Assembly (NCBI RefSeq): GCF_014207905.1
Contig: NZ_JACHLB010000010.1
Location: 62,001-126,000 of the forward strand
Origin: Flavobacterium notoginsengisoli
GTDB taxonomy: Bacteria > Bacteroidota > Bacteroidia > Flavobacteriales > Flavobacteriaceae
Length of the DNA stretch: 64,000 nt
Reading direction: 5' to 3'
In this document: positions 34,164 through 41,884 of the stretch, piece by piece
Layout of the letters: each line of letters begins with the position of its first letter
Position numbering within the stretch: the first letter of the stretch is position 1
The notes under the pieces: generated by a model
Databases searched by the model: none
Seen by the model: only the letters and a program-made list of their open reading frames with translations
Told to the model about the DNA's origin: nothing
Position numbers and translations under genes: made by a program

Positions 34164-35606
34164 TTACTGATTAATTGACCAAATTGAATATCCTTTTGGG
34201 GGACACTGTATTTTTACCCATTTGTCTGCTTGAGTTGTTGGGTACCAAGTTGAATTTCCTGTAAAATCTTTAATTTGTGTATTGGCCCAATTAGTCTGAA
34301 TCCATCTTTCTTGCCAAACATCTGAATTGTTGATGTAAACTACTAAACCAGGATTTCCATTATAACCATTTCTTCTTGCGACATATTCATCGTTGTCAGA
34401 ATATAAAATAGAAGTTGTTCCGGTTGCTTTGTTATTGTGAATCCAGATTAAGTTATTCAGTTTATTTTTATCTAGCCATTCTTCATAATCTCTGTAGAAA
34501 ATAGTTGGGTAACCTTCGTGAGTTAATATATATGAGTACGCCAACATTTTGCTCCAAATTTCGTCTGTGTCATGATTGGTTACAAAAGTTACCGCTTTGT
34601 ACGGGTTTCTTTTCCACATCATATCATCATTTAAAAGAGCAAGATTATTTCCATCAAAAGCATCATTCATCTTGTAATAACAAGCAAAATCAAAAACAGA
34701 GCTATTTGCTGCGTTTGCCCAATCATTTAGCACATTTACATTCGAATCCCATAATTCTCCAACAGAAAATCCGCCAACATTAGCATTCCACGCATTTACA
34801 ACCCATGCGCCAAAACCTTTAACATAGTCAAATCTCCAGCCGTCAAATTTCATGGTATTTTTATAATATTTACCAACTCCATCAGCACGAAGCCACAACC
34901 AATCTTTTACATAAGGATCGGCATGGCATAAATCTGGGAATCCACCAAAAGAACCTTCATCATTATTGCCGAAACTATTTTTATAAAAATTAACATAAGT
35001 ACGCTTAAATTTTCCAGAAGCAATTCCATTAAAATTAGTCCATGTATTTGTACCTGTAAAAGGATTAGCTTCAGATTGTCCTCCGCTATTATGATTAATT
35101 ACTATGTCAGCATAAACTTTCATGTTTTCCGTATGTGCTTTTGTAATTAAACTTACCAATTCTGCTTTTGATCCAAAGCGAGTTTCAATAGTTCCATTCT
35201 GATTATAATCTCCAAAATCAAAATAATCAGTTGGGTCGTAACCCATCGAAAATGCTCCATTTTGAGCCTTAGAAGCAGGAGGAAGCCATATAGAGCCAAT
35301 TCCAGCATTTCCCCATGCAGTTACTTTGCTGCTTACAGTGTTCCACCAATTTCCACCAGCAGGAACATCCCAATAGAATGCTTGCATCATAACGCCACCT
35401 CCGGGATTGTCTACATATTTTGCAGTTGTGGATGAATTAGGGATTCCAGTACTAAAGGGTTTTCCATCGTGATGGGTAACTTCAATAATTTTGAATTGCT
35501 CACTTTCGGCTTTTGAATCTAGTTCGTTAACTTCATTTGTAGAACACGAATAAAATAATCCTGTAATAGCCGTAAATAGGCATAACTTTAAAATAGGTTT
35601 TTTCAT
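34164..35606 (-). CDS. GH13 alpha-amylase, lipoprotein
   Basis: This 480-residue enzyme should hydrolyse internal alpha-1,4 bonds of starch-like glucans. A lipoprotein signal ends in L-F-Y-S-C (Cys21), so it is attached to a membrane, probably the outer one. The four GH13 regions are intact: D-I-V-I-N-H (167-172), G-W-R-F-D-Y-V-K-G (256-264, nucleophile Asp260), G-E-L-W-D (283-287, acid/base Glu284) and F-V-T-N-H-D-T-D (341-348, Asp346). The pattern resembles the archaeal/plant-like subfamily branch (GH13_6/7) but this is not certain. It is monocistronic. The nearest SusC/SusD pair is 27 kb away and there is no nearby SusE/F, so it is not part of a classical starch-utilisation locus. Confidence 0.93.
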   Translation of the reverse strand: MKKPILKLCLFTAITGLFYSCSTNEVNELDSKAESEQFKIIEVTHHDGKPFSTGIPNSSTTAKYVDNPGGGVMMQAFYWDVPAGGNWWNTVSSKVTAWGNAGIGSIWLPPASKAQNGAFSMGYDPTDYFDFGDYNQNGTIETRFGSKAELVSLITKAHTENMKVYADIVINHNSGGQSEANPFTGTNTWTNFNGIASGKFKRTYVNFYKNSFGNNDEGSFGGFPDLCHADPYVKDWLWLRADGVGKYYKNTMKFDGWRFDYVKGFGAWVVNAWNANVGGFSVGELWDSNVNVLNDWANAANSSVFDFACYYKMNDAFDGNNLALLNDDMMWKRNPYKAVTFVTNHDTDEIWSKMLAYSYILTHEGYPTIFYRDYEEWLDKNKLNNLIWIHNNKATGTTSILYSDNDEYVARRNGYNGNPGLVVYINNSDVWQERWIQTNWANTQIKDFTGNSTWYPTTQADKWVKIQCPPKGYSIWSINQ

Positions 35607-35952
35607 AATAGATGTGGTTGAGTTAAATAGTCTTTTTGTAATTAATAATTTTGTTGTTATTAAAACTAAAAAATGATTTTATAACGGTATATAAATTATC
35701 AATTACGCACCTAAAGTATGTTTTTTTTGATTTAATTTCATTTTGTAGGAAAATATTATATTACGAAAACGTTATAGTGTTGAGAACTTTTTTTATCTAG
35801 CTAATTTTAAGTGTTTTATTAAAGCTTAAAATCAAATGCCACAGATCATTTTTGGTGGTGTTGTGTATTATGCTGAAAGAGAGAAGAAATAAATCTTTGA
35901 AAGCAGATTTGAAAGCTATCCTATAATTTTTTGTTAATACTATATCGGATAG

Positions 35953-35982
35953 TTGTATTATGTAATTGAATTGTTATTTTTG
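35953..35982 (+). promoter_or_regulatory. candidate promoter upstream of the surA-like gene
   Basis: TTG at 35953-35955, 19 nt spacer, TATTTTTG at 35975-35982. This would give a leader of about 115 nt. A second -7-like box is found at 36051-36058. Confidence 0.45.
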
Positions 35983-36050
35983 TTCGTTATAAGTTATAAA
36001 AGAGCTATACTAATTATTTATGTTTCAGGAAGTATTTCGAAAAATATAAA

Positions 36051-36058
36051 TAACTTTG
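36051..36058 (+). promoter_or_regulatory. candidate proximal -7 box of the surA-like gene
   Basis: TAACTTTG matches TAnnTTTG and lies 46 nt before the ATG. No TTTG is at the proper -33 distance. Confidence 0.4.
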
Positions 36059-36104
36059 GCAGGTTATCTCAAGCAGGCTTTACATTCAAATAAAATTTAA
36101 AATA

Positions 36105-37538
36105 ATGTTATTAAAAAAATTACAGCTAAAAGCAATTGATTACAAGTTTGTTCTAACAGTTTGTTTTTTTCTTTTTTTTGCTCCAATTGTCGCAGCACAA
36201 GAAATAATTCCAGATGTTGTTGCTGAAAAACCTGCTGAAAAACCTTCAGGTGGAAAATTAAAAATTGATGGAATTATTGCTACAGTAGGAGATTACATCG
36301 TATTGGATTCTGATATTGATAAAGGATTTTTGGAAATTACCGCGCAAGGAGGATCTATTAAAGATATTACAAGATGCCAAATGCTTGGAAAGCTTCTAGA
36401 AGATAAATTATACGCTCACCAAGCCATTCAGGATAGTATTATTGTAAGTGATGCAGAGGTTAGAGGTATGATGGAAGAGCGTTTAAACTATATGACTCAA
36501 CAAGTTGGTGGTGACATTAATAAAGTTGTTGAGTATTATAAAAAGAGCTCTGTAGAAGAATTTAAAACTTATTTTGCTGATATCTTGAAAGAGCAAAAAT
36601 TGGCATCAGAAATGAGAGATAAAATCGTTAAAGATGTTGAAATTACTCCTGAAGAAGTTCGTAATTTCTTTAAGAAAATTCCAAAAGATGAATTGCCAAC
36701 TTTTGGTGCCGAAATGGAAGTAGCACAAATTGTTGTTGAACCTAAGGTTTCTAAAGAAGATAAGCAAAAAGTAATTGATAGATTGAATGCCATAAGACAA
36801 GATGTTTTAGAAGGTTCGAGTTTTGCAACTAAGGCGGTTTTATATTCTCAGGATCCTGGTTCTGCTCCAAACGGAGGATATTATAAAATGACAAGAAAGA
36901 CTCCTTTCGTAAAAGAATTTAAAGATGTTGCTTTTAGTTTACAAGCTGGAGAAATTTCTGCACCATTCGAAACTAATTTTGGTTTTCATATTATAATGGT
37001 AGATAAAATAAAAGGACAAGAAGTAGAACTTCGTCATATCTTAATTTCTCCAACTGTTTCTGATGCAGCTTTAAAAGAAGCAAAAGAAAGAATTACCAAT
37101 ATCAGAAATAAAATTGTTGGGAACGAAATTTCATTTGCAGATGCTGCAAGAAATGAATCTGATGAAAAAGAGACAAGAGCAAACGGAGGAACTTTAGTAA
37201 ATCCTACAACTCAAGATACTAGATTTGAATTAACAAAAATGGATCCTGTATTGTACAGCCAAGTTTCTAATTTAAAAGGGAATGAAGTTTCTCAGCCTCT
37301 TTTAAATACAGATGATAAAGGTAAAAAAACCTATAAATTAATTACAGTAACCAACAGAATTGATGAGCATACTGCAGATTACGCTAAAGATTATACTAAA
37401 ATCAAAGAGTTGGCATTGAAAGAAAAGCAGATCAATGCAATCGCAAAATGGTTTGATGCAAAAATTAAAGATACTTACATTAAAATTATTGGAGAGTACA
37501 AAGAATGTGCTTTCGCAAACAACTGGTTGAAAAAATAA
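36105..37538 (+). CDS. SurA-like periplasmic peptidyl-prolyl isomerase/chaperone
   Basis: The 477-residue protein has a signal peptide (cleavage near A-A-Q, residue 32), a SurA N-terminal helical region (I-I-A-T-V-G-D-Y-I-V-L-D-S-D-I-D near 57-73), and two parvulin (PpiC) domains, about 205-305 (M-E-V-A-Q-I-V-V ... F-G-F-H-I-I-M-V) and 310-415 (E-L-R-H-I-L-I-S). SurA escorts outer-membrane beta-barrel proteins to the assembly machinery. The layout matches SurA. A terminator follows, then a MoxR gene. Confidence 0.88.
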   Translation: MLLKKLQLKAIDYKFVLTVCFFLFFAPIVAAQEIIPDVVAEKPAEKPSGGKLKIDGIIATVGDYIVLDSDIDKGFLEITAQGGSIKDITRCQMLGKLLEDKLYAHQAIQDSIIVSDAEVRGMMEERLNYMTQQVGGDINKVVEYYKKSSVEEFKTYFADILKEQKLASEMRDKIVKDVEITPEEVRNFFKKIPKDELPTFGAEMEVAQIVVEPKVSKEDKQKVIDRLNAIRQDVLEGSSFATKAVLYSQDPGSAPNGGYYKMTRKTPFVKEFKDVAFSLQAGEISAPFETNFGFHIIMVDKIKGQEVELRHILISPTVSDAALKEAKERITNIRNKIVGNEISFADAARNESDEKETRANGGTLVNPTTQDTRFELTKMDPVLYSQVSNLKGNEVSQPLLNTDDKGKKTYKLITVTNRIDEHTADYAKDYTKIKELALKEKQINAIAKWFDAKIKDTYIKIIGEYKECAFANNWLKK

Positions 37539-37554
37539 TTTTTATTAAATAAAT

Positions 37555-37596
37555 AAAAAGAGTTAGTTTTATGAATTCGTAGAGCTAACTCTTTTT
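37555..37596 (+). terminator. terminator of the surA-like gene
   Basis: A perfect 12-bp stem AAAAAGAGTTAG / CTAACTCTTTTT with an 18-nt loop, 16 nt after the stop and 20 nt before the MoxR start. Confidence 0.8.
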
Positions 37597-37616
37597 AATT
37601 TTAAATACACTCATAA

Positions 37617-38570
37617 ATGTCTGACGTAACAGCAATTCACAATTTAGTTCAAAAAAGGAATGAACTAAAAAAAGAAATAGCGAAAATAATTGTAGGGCAA
37701 GACGCCGTTGTAGATCAAATTTTACTTTGTATATTTTCAGGAGGACATGCACTTTTAATTGGTGTACCAGGTTTGGCAAAAACCTTAATGATAAATACCT
37801 TATCTCAAGCTTTAGGTTTAGATTTTAAAAGAATTCAGTTTACACCAGATTTAATGCCTTCGGATATTTTGGGAAGTGAAATTCTAGATGAGAATAGAAA
37901 TTTCAAATTTATTAAAGGGCCTATCTTTTCTAACATTATCCTTGCTGACGAGATTAATAGAACACCTCCAAAAACGCAAGCAGCTCTTCTAGAAGCCATG
38001 CAGGAAAGATCGGTTACTATTGCAGGACAACATCATAAATTAGATTTGCCGTATTTTGTCTTAGCAACACAAAATCCAATTGAGCAGGAAGGAACTTATC
38101 CGTTGCCAGAAGCACAGTTGGACCGTTTTATGTTTGCGATTAAACTAGAGTACCCGACTTTTGAAGAAGAAGTTCAAGTGGTAAAAAGAACCACTTCAGA
38201 TGAAAAAACAGTAATTAATCCGTTGTTTAATGCGCAGGAAATTATCGATTTTCAGCATTTAATTCGTAGAATTCCTGTTGCTGATAATGTTATCGAATAT
38301 GCTGTAGCTTTAGTTAGCAAAACCAGACCAGATAATTCATTGTCTAATGATTTTGTGAAAAACTATTTAGATTGGGGAGCTGGACCTAGAGCTTCGCAAA
38401 ATTTAATTTTAGCAGCCAAAGCGCATGCCGCTTTCAATGGGAAATTTTCGCCAGATATTGAAGATGTTCAGGCAGTTGCGACCGGAATTTTAAGACACAG
38501 AATTATTAAAAATTATAAAGCAGATGCTGAAGGGATAACAGAAGAAGTTATTATTAAGAAGTTGATGTAA
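37617..38570 (+). CDS. MoxR-family AAA+ ATPase
   Basis: The 317-residue protein has Walker A G-V-P-G-L-A-K-T (49-56), Walker B I-I-L-A-D-E (107-112), the sensor/E-A-M-Q-E-R region near 126 and the Q-N-P-I-E-Q-E-G-T-Y-P-L-P-E-A motif that marks MoxR. MoxR ATPases act as chaperones that mature or activate von Willebrand factor type A proteins. In Bacteroidota the gene usually starts a DUF58-Bat operon, yet here it is followed by a terminator and then aconitase genes. Whatever partner it serves must be encoded elsewhere. Confidence 0.93.
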   Translation: MSDVTAIHNLVQKRNELKKEIAKIIVGQDAVVDQILLCIFSGGHALLIGVPGLAKTLMINTLSQALGLDFKRIQFTPDLMPSDILGSEILDENRNFKFIKGPIFSNIILADEINRTPPKTQAALLEAMQERSVTIAGQHHKLDLPYFVLATQNPIEQEGTYPLPEAQLDRFMFAIKLEYPTFEEEVQVVKRTTSDEKTVINPLFNAQEIIDFQHLIRRIPVADNVIEYAVALVSKTRPDNSLSNDFVKNYLDWGAGPRASQNLILAAKAHAAFNGKFSPDIEDVQAVATGILRHRIIKNYKADAEGITEEVIIKKLM

Positions 38571-38588
38571 ATTATAGCAATAAATTTC

Positions 38589-38622
38589 AAAAAGGTCTGA
38601 TTATTTTGTCAGACCTTTTTTT
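38589..38622 (+). terminator. terminator of the MoxR gene
   Basis: AAAAAGGTCTGA / TCAGACCTTTTT, 12-bp stem with 8-nt loop and T-run, 18 nt after the stop. Confidence 0.92.
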
Positions 38623-38945
38623 GGTTTTATAATGATTTTTTTTTGGATATAATAAATTTGATCAGCTTAAAAAGTGGGTATAATTGATGTTGAAAATCTC
38701 AACTATAACGTTATAATTGCTTATTTAGAACGTTTCTTTACTAAAACAGAGGTAAAATCTTACTTGGTTTATAACATCAAATTTCGACTTTGTTAAAGAA
38801 AAGATTTTAAAATATCAAAAAATCAATTTTGTATTAAAAAAATGTTTTTTTATTAAAAACAAGCATTGAAAATCGTTTTTTAACAATAATATTTTTTGAA
38901 AACGCGACTTCTATTATATTTTTTTTAATTCTCAGCTTTAATCTT

Positions 38946-38953
38946 TAAATTTG
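38946..38953 (+). promoter_or_regulatory. candidate -7 box of acnB
   Basis: TAAATTTG followed by C, an exact TAnnTTTG match, 30 nt before the acnB ATG. The -33 region is a T-run. Confidence 0.5.
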
Positions 38954-38983
38954 CGTACAAAAAAAAATACTTCTACTTAAATT

Positions 38984-41755
38984 ATGAATACTTACAAAGA
39001 TTACATTCAAGAAATTGAAGAAAGAAAAGCCTTAGGTCTTCATCCGAAGCCAATTGATGGAGCTGAATTAGTAAGCGAAATCATTTCACAAATCAAAGAT
39101 TTAGATAACGAATACAGAGAAGATTCTCTTAAGTTTTTTATTTATAATACATTGCCAGGTACTACTAGTGCTGCTGGCGAAAAAGCTAAGTTTTTAAAAG
39201 AAATTATTCTGGGCCAATCTGTGGTAAAAGAAATTACTCCAGCTTTTGCTTTTGAATTATTATCGCACATGAAAGGTGGACCTTCTATTGAAGTTTTACT
39301 TGATTTAGCTTTAGGAAATGATGTGGCTACTGCAAAAGAAGCTGCAAAAGTACTTAAAACACAAGTTTTCCTTTACGAAGCAGATACGGATCGTTTAGTA
39401 GAGGCATTCAAAAATAATAATGAAATTGCTAAAGAAATTCTTGAAAGCTATGCTCAAGCTGAATTCTTTACAAAACTTCCAGAAGTAGCTGACGAAATTA
39501 AAGTAGTTACTTTTATTGCTGGAGAGGGAGATATTTCTACAGATTTACTTTCTCCAGGTAATCAAGCGCACTCGCGTTCAGATCGTGAATTGCATGGTCA
39601 ATGTATGATTACGCCTCAAGCACAGCAAGAAATTAGAGAATTGCAGGCACAACATCCAGATAAAAGTGTAATGTTGATTGCTGAAAAAGGAACAATGGGA
39701 GTTGGTTCTTCTAGAATGTCAGGTGTTAACAACGTGGCACTTTGGACAGGAAAACAAGCAAGTCCTTATATTCCATTTGTAAATATTGCTCCAATCGTTG
39801 GAGGAACAAATGGAATTTCTCCAATTTTCTTAACTACTGTTGACGTAACTGGAGGTATTGGTTTAGATCTTAAAAACTGGGTTAAAAAAGTTGACGAAAA
39901 TGGAAATGTTCTTCGTAACGAAAATGATGAGCCAATTTTAGAACAAGCTTATTCTGTTGCTACAGGAACAGTTTTGACTATCAATATTAAAGAGAAAAAA
40001 TTATATAACGGAGATCAAGAATTAATTGATATTTCTAAGGCATTCACGCCTCAGAAAATGGAATTTATTAAAGCTGGTGGTTCATACGCTATTGTTTTTG
40101 GTAAAAAATTACAAACATTAGCAGCAAAAGTTTTAGGTGTTGAAGCTCCGCTTGTATATGCTCCATCAAAAGAAGTTTCTCACGAAGGTCAAGGTTTGAC
40201 TGCTGTTGAGAAAATCTTCAACAAAAATGCTGTTGGTATTGCTCCTGGCAAAGTTTTGCACGCTGGATCTGATGTTCGTGTAGAAGTTAATATCGTAGGA
40301 TCTCAAGATACTACAGGTTTGATGACTGCTCAGGAATTAGAGTCGATGGCGGCTACAGTAATTTCGCCAATCGTTGACGGTGCTTACCAATCAGGTTGTC
40401 ACACTGCTTCTGTTTGGGATAAAAAAGCGCAGGCTAACATTCCTAAATTGATGAAATTCATGAACGATTTCGGATTAATTACAGCTCGTGACCCGAAAGG
40501 TGTTTATCATTCAATGACTGACGTAATCCACAAAGTACTTAACGATATTACTATTGACGAGTGGGCTATCATTATTGGTGGTGACTCTCATACAAGAATG
40601 TCAAAAGGAGTTGCTTTTGGTGCTGACTCAGGAACTGTTGCTCTTGCATTAGCTACAGGAGAGGCTTCTATGCCAATTCCAGAATCTGTAAAAGTGACTT
40701 TCAAAGGAGATATGAAAGGATACATGGACTTCCGTGATGTTGTTCATGCTACTCAAGCGCAAATGCTTCACCAATTTGGAGGAGAAAATGTATTCCAAGG
40801 AAGAATCATTGAGGTTCACATCGGAACACTTACTGCTGACCAAGCCTTTACATTTACAGACTGGACTGCAGAGATGAAAGCAAAAGCTTCTATCTGTATT
40901 TCTGAGGATGATACTTTAATCGAATCATTGGAAATTGCGAAAGGCAGAATCCAAATTATGATTGATAAAGGAATGGATAACGATAAACACGTTCTTCAAG
41001 GATTAATCAACAAAGCTGATAAGAGAATTGCTGAAATTAAATCGGCAGAAAAACCAGCTTTAACTCCAGATGCTAATGCTAAATATTATGCTGAAGTTGT
41101 AGTTGATTTGGATCAAATTGCTGAGCCAATGATCGCTGACCCAGACGTAAATAACGCTGATGTTTCTAAACGATATACTCACGATACAATCAGACCTTTA
41201 TCTTTCTACGGAGGAGATAAAAAAGTAGATCTTGGATTTATCGGTTCTTGTATGGTTCACAAAGGAGATATGAAAATCCTTGCTCAAATGTTGAAAAATG
41301 TTGAAGCACAAACAGGTAAAGTGGAATTTAAAGCACCGCTTGTAGTAGCGCCACCAACATATAACATTGTGGATGAGCTTAAAGCTGAAGGTGATTGGGA
41401 AGTTTTACAAAAATATTCAGGTTTCGAATTTAATGATGATGCTCCAAAAGGTGCAGCACGTACTGAATACGAAAACATGTTATATTTAGAGCGTCCAGGA
41501 TGTAACCTTTGTATGGGTAACCAAGAAAAAGCGGCTAAAGGAGATACTGTAATGGCAACTTCAACTCGTCTTTTCCAAGGAAGAGTTGTAGAGGACAAAG
41601 AAGGTAAAAAAGGAGAGTCTCTTCTTTCTTCTACTCCAGTTGTGGTATTGTCTACAATTTTAGGAAGAACTCCTACTATTGAAGAATATACTGCGGCAGT
41701 TGACGGTATCAACTTAACTAAGTTTGCGCCTTCAAACAAGTCATTAGTTATGTAA
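38984..41755 (+). CDS. acnB: bifunctional aconitate hydratase 2 / 2-methylisocitrate dehydratase
   Basis: The 923-residue protein is AcnB: an N-terminal HEAT-like domain (about 1-165) precedes the swivel domain and the [4Fe-4S] core, the order peculiar to AcnB. The cluster cysteines are Cys756 (I-G-S-C-M-V), Cys840 and Cys843 (P-G-C-N-L-C-M-G-N). It converts citrate to isocitrate in the citric acid cycle and can act on 2-methylisocitrate. The next gene, after a terminator, encodes an aconitase of another subfamily, so one genome has two non-redundant types side by side. Confidence 0.96.
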   Translation: MNTYKDYIQEIEERKALGLHPKPIDGAELVSEIISQIKDLDNEYREDSLKFFIYNTLPGTTSAAGEKAKFLKEIILGQSVVKEITPAFAFELLSHMKGGPSIEVLLDLALGNDVATAKEAAKVLKTQVFLYEADTDRLVEAFKNNNEIAKEILESYAQAEFFTKLPEVADEIKVVTFIAGEGDISTDLLSPGNQAHSRSDRELHGQCMITPQAQQEIRELQAQHPDKSVMLIAEKGTMGVGSSRMSGVNNVALWTGKQASPYIPFVNIAPIVGGTNGISPIFLTTVDVTGGIGLDLKNWVKKVDENGNVLRNENDEPILEQAYSVATGTVLTINIKEKKLYNGDQELIDISKAFTPQKMEFIKAGGSYAIVFGKKLQTLAAKVLGVEAPLVYAPSKEVSHEGQGLTAVEKIFNKNAVGIAPGKVLHAGSDVRVEVNIVGSQDTTGLMTAQELESMAATVISPIVDGAYQSGCHTASVWDKKAQANIPKLMKFMNDFGLITARDPKGVYHSMTDVIHKVLNDITIDEWAIIIGGDSHTRMSKGVAFGADSGTVALALATGEASMPIPESVKVTFKGDMKGYMDFRDVVHATQAQMLHQFGGENVFQGRIIEVHIGTLTADQAFTFTDWTAEMKAKASICISEDDTLIESLEIAKGRIQIMIDKGMDNDKHVLQGLINKADKRIAEIKSAEKPALTPDANAKYYAEVVVDLDQIAEPMIADPDVNNADVSKRYTHDTIRPLSFYGGDKKVDLGFIGSCMVHKGDMKILAQMLKNVEAQTGKVEFKAPLVVAPPTYNIVDELKAEGDWEVLQKYSGFEFNDDAPKGAARTEYENMLYLERPGCNLCMGNQEKAAKGDTVMATSTRLFQGRVVEDKEGKKGESLLSSTPVVVLSTILGRTPTIEEYTAAVDGINLTKFAPSNKSLVM

Positions 41756-41776
41756 TCTTACGATTATTAATATTTT

Positions 41777-41806
41777 AAAAGCCCGAGCGATAAACTCGGG
41801 CTTTTT
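41777..41806 (+). terminator. terminator of acnB
   Basis: AAAAGCCCGAG / CTCGGGCTTTT with a 7-nt loop and T-run, 21 nt after the stop. Confidence 0.92.
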
Positions 41807-41884
41807 CTTTTATAGCTCTTCTATTTTTTGTAACTTGTGATGTTCAAAATCAAATAAAAAAAACAAAAACAAACATAAAAAACT

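Larger units (their letters stand above)
35607..36104. other. gene-free stretch between divergent amylase and surA-like genes
   Basis: About 500 AT-rich bases without a plausible gene. It must hold the amylase promoter on the minus strand, for which I see no convincing TAnnTTTG box, and the promoter region of the surA-like gene (35953-36058). No strong hairpin or repeat was noted. Confidence 0.65.
38571..38983. other. gene-free stretch between the MoxR gene and acnB
   Basis: About 410 bp with the MoxR terminator at its start and the acnB promoter at its end. The middle is AT-rich with repeated ATTAAAAA-type runs and no plausible gene. Confidence 0.65.

Noticed and set aside
34164..35606. Part of a starch-utilisation (sus) locus together with the SusC/SusD pair
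   Set aside because: The amylase is 27 kb from the pair, in opposite orientation, with its own terminator and with unrelated housekeeping genes between.
41284..41739. 151-codon antisense frame at the end of acnB
   Set aside because: Overlaps the cluster-binding cysteine region of acnB and has no start region, promoter or family match.
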